Source: Rhodanobacter sp. L36 (GTDB lineage: Bacteria; Pseudomonadota; Gammaproteobacteria; Xanthomonadales; Rhodanobacteraceae). From it: a DNA stretch of 64,000 bases. The position numbers and the translations under genes were made by a program. The stretch covers positions 214,103 through 278,102 of the forward strand of contig NZ_LMUV01000006.1 of NCBI RefSeq assembly GCF_009765755.1, in the 5' to 3' direction. Positions 25,497-35,179 of this stretch are shown piece after piece. How positions within the stretch are numbered: position 1 is the first letter of the stretch; every line of letters starts with the position of its first letter. Below the pieces are notes generated by a model, which worked only from the letters and a program-made list of their open reading frames with translations, did not search any database and was not told the DNA's origin.

Positions 25497-27587
25497 ATGA
25501 ACACTGGCAGCAAATTGCGCGTCGCGATCATCGGCGCAGGTTACGTTTCGCGCTATCACATCATGGCGCTGAAACGGCTCGATTTCGTCGAGATCATCGC
25601 CATCTGCGATCTCAACACCAAGCTCGCCGGCGCACTGGCGAAGACCTACGGCATCGATACCGTGCTGTCGAATCCAGCCGATCTCGAGGCCATGAAACCG
25701 GATGCGGTCTATGTGCTCACGCCGCCTTCCAGCCATTGCGCGCTCGCGCTGCAGGCGATGGACATGGGCGCGCATGTGTTCGTGGAAAAACCGATGGCCG
25801 ACTCGGTCGCCGAATGCGACACGATGATCGAACGCGCGCGCGAAAAAAACCTCGTGCTCTCGGTCGATCACTCGGATCTGTTCGACCCGGTAATCGCCAA
25901 GGCCATTGCGGAAGTAAAATCCGGTGCGTGCGGCGACGTGATAGCGGTCGATGTGCTGCGCAGCTCTGACTATCCACCGTACGCCGGTGGCCCGTTGCCC
26001 GGCATGGTGCGGCAAGGTTCGTATCCGTTCCGCGATCTCGGCGTGCACGGCCTGTACGTGCTCGAAGCGTTGCTCGGGCCGATCGAGCATCTGGACGTCC
26101 ATTACCGCGCCACCGGCACTGCGCCGAACCTGAAATTCGACGAATGGCATGCCACCGCGGCAACGGCGCACGGTGTTGGCCGGCTGCTGTTGTCCTGGAA
26201 CGTGCGGCCGATGCAGAACCGGCTGATCGTGCACGCCACGCGCGGCATCATCGAGGCGGATCGGTTCCTGCAGATCTGTCGCGTGCGCCGCGTGCTGCCC
26301 GGGCCGAAGTTCATCGGCATCGTAATCACCGCGTTCGGCAACGCGTTGCGCGATGTGTTTCGCGTGCCGTGGAATGTGCTGCGTTTCGCGACCAAGCAAC
26401 TGCAGCCATCGCCCGGCATCCAGCGTGGCGCCGAGGAATTTGCGCGCGCACTGCACGAAGGCCGGCCGCCGCCGATCAGCGCCGAGGAAGGCCGTCGTCC
26501 GATCGCGTTGATGGAAGCGGCCTGTGCCAAGGCCGACGAGGAACGCACCCGCGAGCTCGACGCGCGCATCGTTCCGCTCGAACCGGTCGATGCGCTGGTG
26601 ACGGGCGCCGCAGGCTTTCTCGGCAAGGCGCTGGTCAAGGCATTGATCGCGCGTGGCCAGCGCGTGCGCGTGCTGATTCGTCGCCCGATGAAAGAGTACG
26701 ACACTGCTTCGGGCGTGCAGGTGGTGATCGGCGATCTGGGTGATCCGCGCATCGTCGATCACGCGGTCGCCGGTGCCAACGTGGTGTATCACGTCGGTGC
26801 CGCCATGCGCGGTGGTCCGAACGATTTCGAGGCGGGCACCGTATGGGGCACGCGCAACGTGGTCGACGCGGCGCTGAAGCATCACACGCAAAAACTTGTT
26901 TATGTGAGCTCGCTCAGCGTGCTCGATCACGCCGGCCGCGATCCGTCGATGAGCATGACCGAAAGCTCGAACTTCGAGCCGTTCCCGGACAAGCGCGGCG
27001 CATACACGCAGACCAAACTCACCGCCGAAGCGATGGTGTCGGATGCGATACGCGATCACGCACTGCCTGCGGTGATCGTGCGTCCTGGCCAGATCATCGG
27101 CCCCGGTGCGGAGCGCGTGACGCCAAACGGCACGCTGGCGATTGCCGGCCGCTGGATCGCCGTCGGCGCACCGTCGCAGACCTTGCCGCTGGTCTATGTC
27201 GACGACGTGGTGGACGCGTTGTTGCTCGCATCGACCGAGCCGGGCGCGGTCGGAAAAATCTTCAACGTCGTCGATCCGGAAATCGTCACGCAAGGCGATT
27301 ACCTGGAGCGCGTCAAGGGCAAGCTGGGCAACGAGTTAAAACTGGTGCGCATGCCGACGGGCGTGTTCATGGTGCTCGCGTTCGGCGTGGAAATGCTGGG
27401 CAAGATGCTGGGCCGCGGCGTACCGCTGACCCGTTACCGGGTGAGATCGCTGCGACCGCTGGCCAATTTCGACATCAGCGCAGCGCGCACGCAGCTCCAC
27501 TGGGGTCCGAAGATCGGCCTGCGTCGAGGCATGGAAACGATGTTCGCTGCGACCCCGTCTTCCGCCACGCCGCGTTCGGACGTCTAG
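25497..27587 (+). CDS. Gfo/Idh/MocA oxidoreductase fused to NAD-dependent sugar epimerase
   Basis: A 696-residue two-enzyme fusion. Residues 1-~350 are a Gfo/Idh/MocA dehydrogenase: VAIIGAGYVSRYHIMAL (NAD loop), VFVEKPMADS (the EKP motif) and SVDHSDLF. Residues ~362-690 are an extended SDR epimerase/dehydratase: [18 protein letters not shown] (GxxGxxG), YVSSLSVLDH and YTQTKLTAE (YxxxK). Together they could carry out consecutive oxidation/reduction and epimerisation of a nucleotide sugar, channelled on one chain. Substrate unknown. It follows the GT gene by 31 bases. Confidence 0.87.
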   Translation: MNTGSKLRVAIIGAGYVSRYHIMALKRLDFVEIIAICDLNTKLAGALAKTYGIDTVLSNPADLEAMKPDAVYVLTPPSSHCALALQAMDMGAHVFVEKPMADSVAECDTMIERAREKNLVLSVDHSDLFDPVIAKAIAEVKSGACGDVIAVDVLRSSDYPPYAGGPLPGMVRQGSYPFRDLGVHGLYVLEALLGPIEHLDVHYRATGTAPNLKFDEWHATAATAHGVGRLLLSWNVRPMQNRLIVHATRGIIEADRFLQICRVRRVLPGPKFIGIVITAFGNALRDVFRVPWNVLRFATKQLQPSPGIQRGAEEFARALHEGRPPPISAEEGRRPIALMEAACAKADEERTRELDARIVPLEPVDALVTGAAGFLGKALVKALIARGQRVRVLIRRPMKEYDTASGVQVVIGDLGDPRIVDHAVAGANVVYHVGAAMRGGPNDFEAGTVWGTRNVVDAALKHHTQKLVYVSSLSVLDHAGRDPSMSMTESSNFEPFPDKRGAYTQTKLTAEAMVSDAIRDHALPAVIVRPGQIIGPGAERVTPNGTLAIAGRWIAVGAPSQTLPLVYVDDVVDALLLASTEPGAVGKIFNVVDPEIVTQGDYLERVKGKLGNELKLVRMPTGVFMVLAFGVEMLGKMLGRGVPLTRYRVRSLRPLANFDISAARTQLHWGPKIGLRRGMETMFAATPSSATPRSDV

Positions 27588-27601
27588 AAGGCTGCACGAA
27601 C

Positions 27602-27630
27602 AAACCGCAACCTTCAGAGGTTTGCGGTTT
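27602..27630. terminator. hairpin between convergent genes
   Basis: AAACCGCAA and TTGCGGTTT form a perfect 9-bp stem, extended by CC/GG with one bulged T, ending 43 bases after the fusion gene stop. It overlaps the stop codon (27614-27616) of the convergent GT gene. T-runs are only three bases, so it may be a weak bidirectional terminator or RNA-stabilising hairpin. Confidence 0.45.
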
Positions 27631-28804
27631 CCACGAAGGCAGGCCTTTCGCCTGCCGCCACCGATTGCAGAATCTGTTCAAGCCGATCGATGTTGTCGCT
27701 CCATCGAAAGCCGCGCGCGTGTGCGGCAATTCGTGCGTGGTCCCAGCTTCTCGCAGTGGCTTCCAGCAACGCTTTCTCGAGCGCAGTCCTGTCCTGCACC
27801 GGCACCAGGATGCCCGCATCGTCGGGCACGACTTCGGGAATGCCGCCCACGCGGGTTGCGACCACCGGCGTGCCGCAGGCCATCGCTTCGAGCACCACGT
27901 TTGGCACACCTTCGTTGTGACTGGGCAGGCACAGCAGATCGGCAGCACGGAACCAGTCGCCCAACGTGCCGTGCGCGACGGCGCCCATCAATGTCACCCG
28001 TTCCGCACAGCCGGTGGCAGCTGCGCGTTCGAGCAACTCGGCGCGACTGGCACCGGAGCCGACGAAGATCAATCGCGCATCGGGTCGCTGCGCGAGCAAC
28101 GCGGGGAAGGCATCCAGCAGATCGACGCAACCCTTGGTCGATTTGAGATTGCCGACATACAGCAGCAGCGGTGCGCCCGAGGAGAGCCCAAGTCGCGCAC
28201 GTGCTTCAGTCTGTTCGCCCGGCGCGAACAATTCGCTGTCGACGCCGTTGTAGATGGTATGCACGCGTGCTGCGTCGGCGCCGATCGTCACCGCTTTTTC
28301 CGCCAGCGCCTTGCTTACCGCCACCACCGCGCCGGCGTGCTTGAGCGCGCTGCGAATCTGCGCGCGACGCAGGCGAAAGTTGGCCGCGACGTTGAGGTCG
28401 CTGCCATGCACTTTGACCACGTAGGGAATCTTCAGTCGTCGTGCCAGCCAGCTCGCCGCTGCCGCATCGGGGTAAGCCCAGCTAAGCAGCAGCACGTCGT
28501 AGCCGGAGCGACGCAGTTTCCGCCAGCGCTGCAGCATGAGCGAGATAGCCCAGGTGAAGGCGTGCAGTGAACGTCCGAAACGCGGCGGGTAGACGAACAC
28601 GAAATGATCCGTGCGCACATTGTCCACGTGCACATTGCCACGCACACCGCCGAAGCGCTCGCGAAAATCGACGGCAGTAAGCACGTCCACGTCGTGTCGT
28701 GCACCAAGACGTTCGAACTGTTGTCGATTGAACGCGCCGCGCAACGGATCCCACGGCGTGGGAAACAGGTTGGTGAGTATCAGTATCTTCAGCCGCTTCG
28801 CCAC
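27614..28804 (-). CDS. family 4 glycosyltransferase
   Basis: A 396-residue GT-B enzyme: ILILTNLFPTPWDPLRGAFNRQQF start, VVKVHGSDLNV, LLLYVGNLKSTKGCVDLLDAF (phosphate-binding strand), and the EX7E motif HNEGVPNVVLEAMACGTPVVATRVGGIPEVV. It adds a sugar to the lipid-linked repeat. The GTG start at 28802-28804 follows GGGTGA by four bases and lies just after the stop of the upstream GT gene. Convergent with the oxidoreductase fusion. Confidence 0.87.
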   Translation of the reverse strand: MAKRLKILILTNLFPTPWDPLRGAFNRQQFERLGARHDVDVLTAVDFRERFGGVRGNVHVDNVRTDHFVFVYPPRFGRSLHAFTWAISLMLQRWRKLRRSGYDVLLLSWAYPDAAAASWLARRLKIPYVVKVHGSDLNVAANFRLRRAQIRSALKHAGAVVAVSKALAEKAVTIGADAARVHTIYNGVDSELFAPGEQTEARARLGLSSGAPLLLYVGNLKSTKGCVDLLDAFPALLAQRPDARLIFVGSGASRAELLERAAATGCAERVTLMGAVAHGTLGDWFRAADLLCLPSHNEGVPNVVLEAMACGTPVVATRVGGIPEVVPDDAGILVPVQDRTALEKALLEATARSWDHARIAAHARGFRWSDNIDRLEQILQSVAAGERPAFVETANL

Positions 28805-28808
28805 GTCG

Positions 28809-29906
28809 TCACCCACGATAGAGTTCGTCGTACCGTGCAGCCATGGCTTCCACCGAACCGTGTTGCTCGACCCATGCGCGCGCACCATGCGCAAGGCTCG
28901 CGGTGAGTTCCGCCTGCTGCAGCATCGCGAACATCGCATCGGATAACGCGGTGACATTCCGCGCCGGCACGATGGTGCCGGTCAGGCCGTCCTTCACGAT
29001 TTCGCTGTTGCCACCGACGTCGGTGGCGATGATCGGCAGCGCCACGGCGGATGCTTCCAGCAGCGCCATCGAATAGCCCTCGCTGACCGACGACAACGCA
29101 AACACATCCAGCCCGCCCAGCAATTCCGGAACGTCGTTGCGATCGCCAAGGAAATGCACGCTGCCGGCGACCTGCTCATCCATCGCGCACTGCTGCAATT
29201 CATTGCGAAGTTCACCATCGCCGACCAGCAACAGCGCAGTGTCCGGTTCGCGCTCGTGCAGCAGGCGAAATGCACGAATCAGGCTGGCCTGGTCCTTCGC
29301 CCAGTTGAGCCGACCGACCGTACCGATCACCTGAACGCGTGCCGGCAGATCGAGCAACTGGTGCAGTCGCTCGCGCATCTCGCCGGACGCCATGCGAAAC
29401 GATTCCACGCGGATGCCGTTGGGAACCACGCGCGCTTTTTTCGCCGGCAGCATGCCCTGCTTCACTGCGCCCGTGCGCGCTGCTTCGCACACGCTGACGA
29501 CGATGTCGGTGAGCAGCAGCGAACGCCGGAACAGCCACTCGCGCCGGCTGCCGCGCTGGTTGCCGCCCATGCCGTGGCGCGTGTTGATGATCCGCGCGCC
29601 GAGCCCGATGCTGGCGATCACGGCATGGTAATGCGCCACGGCGTTGTGCGTGTGAAGCACCTCGGTATTGTGGCTGCGTATCCATCGCCGAGCGCGCCGC
29701 AACGCGCGCAAATCCAGCGACGGCTGCTTGTCGCAAGCCAGCACCGCTATGCCCAGCGTTTCCAGCTCCTGCGCGAGCGTGCCGGGCTCGTACAGGCAGA
29801 TCACACGCACGCGATGCCCCCGCGCATGTTGCACCTTCGCCAGCTCGATCACCATGCGCTCGAGCCCGCCGCGATTCAGGTTCTCGACGAAGTGGCTGAT
29901 GTTCAC
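28809..29906 (-). CDS. family 4 glycosyltransferase
   Basis: A 365-residue GT-B enzyme. It begins NISHFVENLNRGGLERMVIELA, a glycine-rich acceptor loop typical of GT4. It contains VIGTVGRLNWAKDQASLIRAF and SEGYSMALLEASAVALPIIATDVGG with the donor-site Glu pair. The GTG start overlaps the stop of the CapK-like gene (GTGA, 29903-29906), so translation is coupled. Donor unknown. Confidence 0.87.
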   Translation of the reverse strand: MNISHFVENLNRGGLERMVIELAKVQHARGHRVRVICLYEPGTLAQELETLGIAVLACDKQPSLDLRALRRARRWIRSHNTEVLHTHNAVAHYHAVIASIGLGARIINTRHGMGGNQRGSRREWLFRRSLLLTDIVVSVCEAARTGAVKQGMLPAKKARVVPNGIRVESFRMASGEMRERLHQLLDLPARVQVIGTVGRLNWAKDQASLIRAFRLLHEREPDTALLLVGDGELRNELQQCAMDEQVAGSVHFLGDRNDVPELLGGLDVFALSSVSEGYSMALLEASAVALPIIATDVGGNSEIVKDGLTGTIVPARNVTALSDAMFAMLQQAELTASLAHGARAWVEQHGSVEAMAARYDELYRG

Positions 29907-31258
29907 GACGGCAATTCCGAAACGGTGACGCGAAGTTTTCCACTGGCGGTCAGCGGAATGTCGTCGACGAAATGGCATTGCAATTCGATGCTTTCGCCGA
30001 GCACCTTGGCAACTTCGCGGCGGATGTACGCAAGCGATTCGTCACTGAAACCTTCACCGCGCACGATCGACAGATCGAGTCGGTCGAGCTGGCGCTGCAC
30101 GAGCTGGAAGCGCTTCAATCCAGGCACGTCCTTGAGCATGTGCGGAAAGAATTCGCCGGGCAGGATGTGCCCATCCGGCGTGCGGATCACGTCGAGCTTG
30201 CGTCCGTCGATCCGCTGCAGCATCGGCAGCCCGCGTCCGCAACTGCATCGATGCGTCGACGAGGTCGCCATGTCGCCATTGATGTAGCGGATGAACGGCA
30301 TGCCGTAGTTGAACAGATCGGTGATGATCACTTCGCCGCTGTTCGCCTCCGTCTGCATGCCGACCGGCGCGCGAATCTCGACGACCAGGTGATCGGCGTT
30401 GACGTGCAGGCCTTCGCGCTTTTCGCATTCGGCCGCGATCAGCATGAACTCGCGACAGCCGTAGGTGTTGTACGCCGGGCAGCCGAACGCCTGTTCGAGA
30501 ATATGCCGCTGGAATTCGTGCAGTGCTTCAGCCGCGCCGATGATCAACTGCGGTTGCCAGATTTTTCTTCCGGTCGCGATCAACCATTGCGCCAAACGTA
30601 CGAGCGGACCGACGTAGCTGACGATCACTTCGGGACGATATCGGTCGATGGCATCGGCGTATTCGACGAGGTTCGCCTCGCTCATGTGGAAGCTGTCCAG
30701 CATGCGGCGGCCGAACAACGCGTTGTACAAACGATCCTTGCGCTGCTGCGCCTGCGTGGGTTCGCCCACCACGCCGCCCCACAGATAAAGCGTGCGCCGG
30801 CCCATGCGCGAACCGGCCCAACCGTAGCCGCGCCACATCACGGCGAGACGCCGGTCATTGCTTTCGCGCGTGTAGCCCAGTCGCAGCGGTTCGCCGGTCG
30901 ATCCGCCGGTGGTTTTGTAGTAGAGATTATTTCGCAGGCCCTGCGCCTTGAGCTGTTCGAAGTTGCCGCGGATATCCGCCTTGGTCAGCACCGGCAGCTT
31001 CGCGTAGTCGTCGAGGTTGCGGATATCTGCCGGCACGATGCCCAGCGACTTCCATTGTTCGCGGTAATACGGCACGTCGCGATGGCAGTGCTCGAGCAGT
31101 TTCTTCAGGCGATCCCACTGCAGCGCGGCGATCTGTTCCGGCGCGAGCCACTGGTCGCGTTCGTAGTCGCGCAGATAGCTCAGCGTCTTGCGCCGACGCA
31201 GCACGGTTTCGTACGCCGGAAACAGCACGCCGCGAAAAAGCTTTTCGTACGCCGTCAT
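29903..31258 (-). CDS. CapK/phenylacetate-CoA-ligase-like adenylate-forming enzyme
   Basis: A 451-residue AMP-forming ligase-like protein of the CapK/PaaK type. The ATP loop is YYKTTGGSTGEPL near residue 110-122; GAAEAL, NTYGCREFMLIAAEC and ITDLFNYGMPFIRYINGD follow, then the C-terminal swivel domain starting LDVIRTPDG. CapK relatives are common in capsule and polysaccharide loci, but the acid they activate is rarely known. An acyl or amino-acyl group destined for the polymer is a reasonable inference. Overlaps the flippase stop by 4 bases. Confidence 0.82.
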   Translation of the reverse strand: MTAYEKLFRGVLFPAYETVLRRRKTLSYLRDYERDQWLAPEQIAALQWDRLKKLLEHCHRDVPYYREQWKSLGIVPADIRNLDDYAKLPVLTKADIRGNFEQLKAQGLRNNLYYKTTGGSTGEPLRLGYTRESNDRRLAVMWRGYGWAGSRMGRRTLYLWGGVVGEPTQAQQRKDRLYNALFGRRMLDSFHMSEANLVEYADAIDRYRPEVIVSYVGPLVRLAQWLIATGRKIWQPQLIIGAAEALHEFQRHILEQAFGCPAYNTYGCREFMLIAAECEKREGLHVNADHLVVEIRAPVGMQTEANSGEVIITDLFNYGMPFIRYINGDMATSSTHRCSCGRGLPMLQRIDGRKLDVIRTPDGHILPGEFFPHMLKDVPGLKRFQLVQRQLDRLDLSIVRGEGFSDESLAYIRREVAKVLGESIELQCHFVDDIPLTASGKLRVTVSELPS

Positions 31259-32805
31259 CGCGATGCTCCCGAGCGGTCGCCCGCCCACGCCAGCAATTTT
31301 CCCAGCGCCAATGGACGTCCGCCGACGAAGCGTCGATGCAGGCCCTGCAGTTGTTCGATGTCGCCGCCGCTCCAGCATTTCAGCAACAGCGTCATCAGCA
31401 GGTACGCCGCGCTCAGAATCACGCCGCCGATCAGCAGTGTCCACAGCGGTTTGAGGTGCAGCCAGAAAGTCGGCAGTGCCAGCAGCGATGCGATGACCGC
31501 TGCCGCCAGGATCGATGAAAGTCGTCGCCATTGCAGCCGCGTGCCGCTGACGCGCACGCCGATGGTGACGTAGGTGGTGGAACTGATCAGCGTGATCGAC
31601 ATGATCGCCGCCACCGCGCCGTACAAACCGAAGTGCCGCACAAGAATGAGATCGAGCGCGAGCTTGAGCGCGCCGAAGATCACCGTCAGCAACAGGATGG
31701 TGTTCTGCCGGTCGGCACTTACCAGCAGGCTGCTCGCGCCCTGCGTACACGTGCTGATGCCGCTGTTGAGTATCACCAGCGCGAACACCGGCGCCGCGGC
31801 CGCATACGCATTGCCATACAGCAACGCGATGATCGGCACCGCGAAGCTGATCCCGAACGCAAGCACGGGCGCGGACAACAGCGTGAGATAACTGGTGGCG
31901 GCGACGAAGCGCCGGCCGGCGATCTCGCGGCCTTCGCTCAACGCCTTCGCCATCATCGGCAACAGCACGGCGCCGAACACGCCGGGCACCAGCAGCACCA
32001 CGCCGGTGGCGAGTTGATAGGCGACCTTGAAATAGCCGGCTTGGGTCGGCGTGGCGTAGAGATTGAGGAACAGAATTTCCACGTCGCTGGCGATCAGGAA
32101 ACTCAGGATGATGGTGGCCGAGACGATGCGCAGATGCCGGCGCATGCGTCGCAACAGTTCATCGGGCAGGCTTTCGCCGCGCGTCAGCGGTTTTACCAGC
32201 CGCGCCACCTGGAGTTGCGAGGCCAGCAGAAACATCGCGCTGGAAATGGCGTAGACGATCACGAACCATTCGAGCGGCGCCTTCAAAAGCATCGCCGCGA
32301 TCACCATCAGCAGGTTCAACGGCGAGGCGATCATGGTGATCTTCGCAGTCGCATCGAATGCCTCGAAACCCTTCGCGATCGCGATGTTGAACATGTACGG
32401 CGCGCGCATGCCCACCGCCGCCGCCAGCAACAGGAATTCCAGCAGGTTGAGGTCGGCGATCAGCCGATGTCCGGCGACGAAGAAAAGCACGGCGCCACCA
32501 CCGACCACCACCGCCATGTGCCAGGCCTGCACCTTGCGGAAATGCACCAGCGCGGGAACGATCAGATCCTCGCGCTTCGAACCGCGCAGCTCCGCGACGA
32601 ACTTGATCACGCCGGTGGTGACGCCGGAATTCGTCGCCACCACGCCGATCGCCGCGAACCAGATGAACAGGCTGTAGATGCCGTAATGCTGCGGCCCGAG
32701 ATGACGCGCGATCAGGATCGCCGCCACCATGCCGAGGAAGTACTCGGTGTAGATGCCGATCGACGAGAACACCGTATTGCGCAATGTATGGACGCGATTC
32801 GTCAT
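31255..32805 (-). CDS. Wzx-type polysaccharide flippase
   Basis: A 516-residue membrane protein of the MATE/MVF superfamily with about 12-14 membrane helices. It starts RNTVFSSIGIYTEYFLGMVAAILIARHLG, the usual first-helix signature of the polysaccharide transporter family. It would flip the undecaprenyl-linked repeat across the inner membrane. The start ATG at 32803-32805 is 8 bases after the stop of the polymerase gene. The pathway is therefore Wzx/Wzy dependent. Confidence 0.88.
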   Translation of the reverse strand: MTNRVHTLRNTVFSSIGIYTEYFLGMVAAILIARHLGPQHYGIYSLFIWFAAIGVVATNSGVTTGVIKFVAELRGSKREDLIVPALVHFRKVQAWHMAVVVGGGAVLFFVAGHRLIADLNLLEFLLLAAAVGMRAPYMFNIAIAKGFEAFDATAKITMIASPLNLLMVIAAMLLKAPLEWFVIVYAISSAMFLLASQLQVARLVKPLTRGESLPDELLRRMRRHLRIVSATIILSFLIASDVEILFLNLYATPTQAGYFKVAYQLATGVVLLVPGVFGAVLLPMMAKALSEGREIAGRRFVAATSYLTLLSAPVLAFGISFAVPIIALLYGNAYAAAAPVFALVILNSGISTCTQGASSLLVSADRQNTILLLTVIFGALKLALDLILVRHFGLYGAVAAIMSITLISSTTYVTIGVRVSGTRLQWRRLSSILAAAVIASLLALPTFWLHLKPLWTLLIGGVILSAAYLLMTLLLKCWSGGDIEQLQGLHRRFVGGRPLALGKLLAWAGDRSGASR

Positions 32806-32813
32806 GTCGGACT

Positions 32814-34082
32814 TCAGGAGGTATGCAGCAGCAGGGTGACGATGATGAAGAGCAGCACGACCGAACCGATCGAGATCGGTATCCATCGCCACCAGCTGTC
32901 CGAGAGACTGAGTGAAGGCAAACCCGGGTAGCGTCGACGTGCACCGATGTAGTAGCCGACCACCAGCGCCGCTTCCAGATAGATCAGCACGATGTAGCTG
33001 CGGCTGAGAAAGAACGCGGCGGCGAACATGCCGAACAGCGACAGCAGCAAGGTCATCGCGAGGCGCTTTTCCATCGCCCACTCGGTGGCTTGTTCGTCAT
33101 CGCCCGCAGTCAACGCCGGCTTGTGTCGCAGCACCGCCACCATCATCCAGAAGCCGTAGCCGACGAAAGCCAGCCACAGCGTGAAACCCACGATGCCGGT
33201 CTCGGCCAGCACCAGCACGAACGAGTTGTGCGCGGTGAGGTAGTTGTAGTCGGTGAAGTTGCCCGCGCCCACGCCGAAGACCGGTTGCGACAGGAACATG
33301 TGCAGGCCTTCGTACCAGGCATCCACGCGGCCGTTCGCGGATTCCTCATCCGAGTCCAGCTCCGACATGCGCGAGGACAGCATCTGCATCACGATCAGCC
33401 CGACCACGCTGAGCGCGCCGGCGGTCATCATGCCGCGCCGGTACCAGATGTAGATGCCGCCGACGACCAGCACCGCGAGCAATGCGCCGCGCGAGTTGGT
33501 GAGGTAGATGCCGTACAACAGCAGCGCCGCGCCGGCGAGCCAGAAGATGCGGCGCAGAAAACCGCCGCCGGCGGAAAGGAACACCGTCATCGGCAGCGCG
33601 GTGACAAACAGCAGGCCCAGATCGTTCGGATCATTGAAGATGCCGACGTACTGGACGCGCCCGTCCTCGATCATGCCCATGCCGGTCCAGCCGACGCCGT
33701 ACTGTTTCTGGTCGACGCTGTGCAACGCCAGCACCATCGAGCACAACGCGATCACCGCGAAAGTCACCGGCACGCGGTTGCGGCTGTGCGCGATCGCGGC
33801 GGCCAGCACGAAGAAAATGATCATGGTCGGACCGAACGACGACAACTGCTCCAGCGCGCCGCCGGTCCAGTGATTGAAAACTTCCGACAGCATCAGCGTC
33901 ATGAGGAACGCCGGCAGAATCAGGAACTGCGGCGCCGCAAACGTCTTCGCGCTGGAGATCAGCCAGCAGAACGCCGCCATGCCCAGCGTCACCGACAACA
34001 ACGGGATGCCCGCCAGCGCGGCCATGTAATCCTGCGGGCGAATGATCGTGAGGATCAGATAGAGCAGACTCAGGAGGAACAT
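32814..34082 (-). CDS. O-antigen ligase/Wzy-type polymerase
   Basis: A 422-residue protein with about 11-12 membrane helices and one large periplasmic loop. It contains GIFNDPNDLGLLFVTALP and the loop FGVGAGNFTDYNYLTAHNSFVLVLAETGIVG, typical of the O-antigen ligase (Wzy_C) family found in EPS loci, with the conserved His in AHNSF. It would polymerise repeats on the periplasmic side. The start overlaps the deacetylase gene by 13 bases. The ribosome site is AGGGTCC, inside that gene. Confidence 0.85.
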   Translation of the reverse strand: MFLLSLLYLILTIIRPQDYMAALAGIPLLSVTLGMAAFCWLISSAKTFAAPQFLILPAFLMTLMLSEVFNHWTGGALEQLSSFGPTMIIFFVLAAAIAHSRNRVPVTFAVIALCSMVLALHSVDQKQYGVGWTGMGMIEDGRVQYVGIFNDPNDLGLLFVTALPMTVFLSAGGGFLRRIFWLAGAALLLYGIYLTNSRGALLAVLVVGGIYIWYRRGMMTAGALSVVGLIVMQMLSSRMSELDSDEESANGRVDAWYEGLHMFLSQPVFGVGAGNFTDYNYLTAHNSFVLVLAETGIVGFTLWLAFVGYGFWMMVAVLRHKPALTAGDDEQATEWAMEKRLAMTLLLSLFGMFAAAFFLSRSYIVLIYLEAALVVGYYIGARRRYPGLPSLSLSDSWWRWIPISIGSVVLLFIIVTLLLHTS

Positions 34083-35179
34083 GCAGGACCCTGGCCGGAC
34101 TCGACGGCGCGACTCGTCGTCGGATAACTCATCAGCCCCGGCAAAGTCAGCATCGATGCGAACCAGCCCAGGCCCATCTCGCGCTCCACCGGCAGGCGGC
34201 GCAAGGCATAGCGATTCGACAACGGATACGGATTGGTGCCGCACACATAGCTGCACGCCATGCGATAGCCGGCGTCCTTGGTCGCGCGTACCACGCTGTC
34301 GTTGAACGCGCGATCGCCGCCCACCGGATATGAAAGCAGCGTCGCCGGCTGATCCAGCTCGCGTTCCAGCGTGGCCTTCGATTCACGCAATTCAAGCTGC
34401 AATTCTTCCGGCGACAACTTCGCCAGCATCTTGTGATGCACGCCGTGCGAGCCGATCTCGAAACCCGCCGCGTGCATCTCGCGCACCTGTGACCAACTCA
34501 TCGGCCGGCAATACGCCGGCGCTTCGGCGCGCGGCATGTTCCAGTCGCGCTCCATTCGCCCGATGAGCAACAGCTGCTCGCTGTCGTCGAGGCCTTTCAT
34601 GCGCAACAACACTTCGCCGGCAAGTTCGCGACGCCCCGCGCGATCGGCCGGCACCGGTGCATCCATGCGCAACTCGGGCAGCACCAGGTGCGCCGCTGCC
34701 GTGTGCAGGAGCATGTAAACCAGCCAGTCGTAGGCGAACGGCTGGCCGCTGTCGATGTGGCCGGTGGAGACAAAGAATGTCGCCGGCACGCCCAGCTCGC
34801 GCAGGATAGGAAACGCCACGCGATAGTTGTCGTCGTAGCCGTCGTCGAACGTCACCACGACCGCGTCAGCCGGCAGCCGCTTGCCGCTGTCGAGCGCCGC
34901 GATCACGTCGCCCATGCGCATCGGTCGGAAACGCTGCTTCACCATCGTCATCTGCTCGCGGAACATTTCCGCGGACGTGCTCACCAGTTCGAGATCGAAA
35001 TCGAACGCGCCCGGATCGTCCAGCGTCAGCACGCGGTGATAAGCGAGGATGCGAAGGTCTTTCTTCCACCACGCGCGCAGCTGCTGCAACGGCCGCAACG
35101 CGCCGCTGCTGTAGCAATACTCGCCCAGCCGCCCGCGGATGCCGATGGCCTTGCCCGGTTCGTCTATCGCTTGATTCAT
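34070..35179 (-). CDS. polysaccharide deacetylase family protein
   Basis: A 369-residue NodB-like protein: LRILAYHRVL start, VVTFDDGYDDNYRVAFPIL with the Asp pair near residue 110, ATFFVSTGHIDS, and GSHGVHHKMLAKLSPEE with zinc His residues. The GERAFND-equivalent YPVGGDRAFND ends the barrel. No signal peptide is evident, as in XrtA-locus deacetylases. Translation may be controlled by a hairpin that covers its ribosome site (35183-35205). Confidence 0.85.
   Translation of the reverse strand: MNQAIDEPGKAIGIRGRLGEYCYSSGALRPLQQLRAWWKKDLRILAYHRVLTLDDPGAFDFDLELVSTSAEMFREQMTMVKQRFRPMRMGDVIAALDSGKRLPADAVVVTFDDGYDDNYRVAFPILRELGVPATFFVSTGHIDSGQPFAYDWLVYMLLHTAAAHLVLPELRMDAPVPADRAGRRELAGEVLLRMKGLDDSEQLLLIGRMERDWNMPRAEAPAYCRPMSWSQVREMHAAGFEIGSHGVHHKMLAKLSPEELQLELRESKATLERELDQPATLLSYPVGGDRAFNDSVVRATKDAGYRMACSYVCGTNPYPLSNRYALRRLPVEREMGLGWFASMLTLPGLMSYPTTSRAVESGQGPACSS

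Noticed and set aside
25179..27293. Very long (704-codon) open frame antisense to the oxidoreductase-epimerase fusion
   Set aside because: It is the mirror of a high-GC coding region: His/Arg-rich, no domain, while the + strand encodes two complete recognised enzymes.
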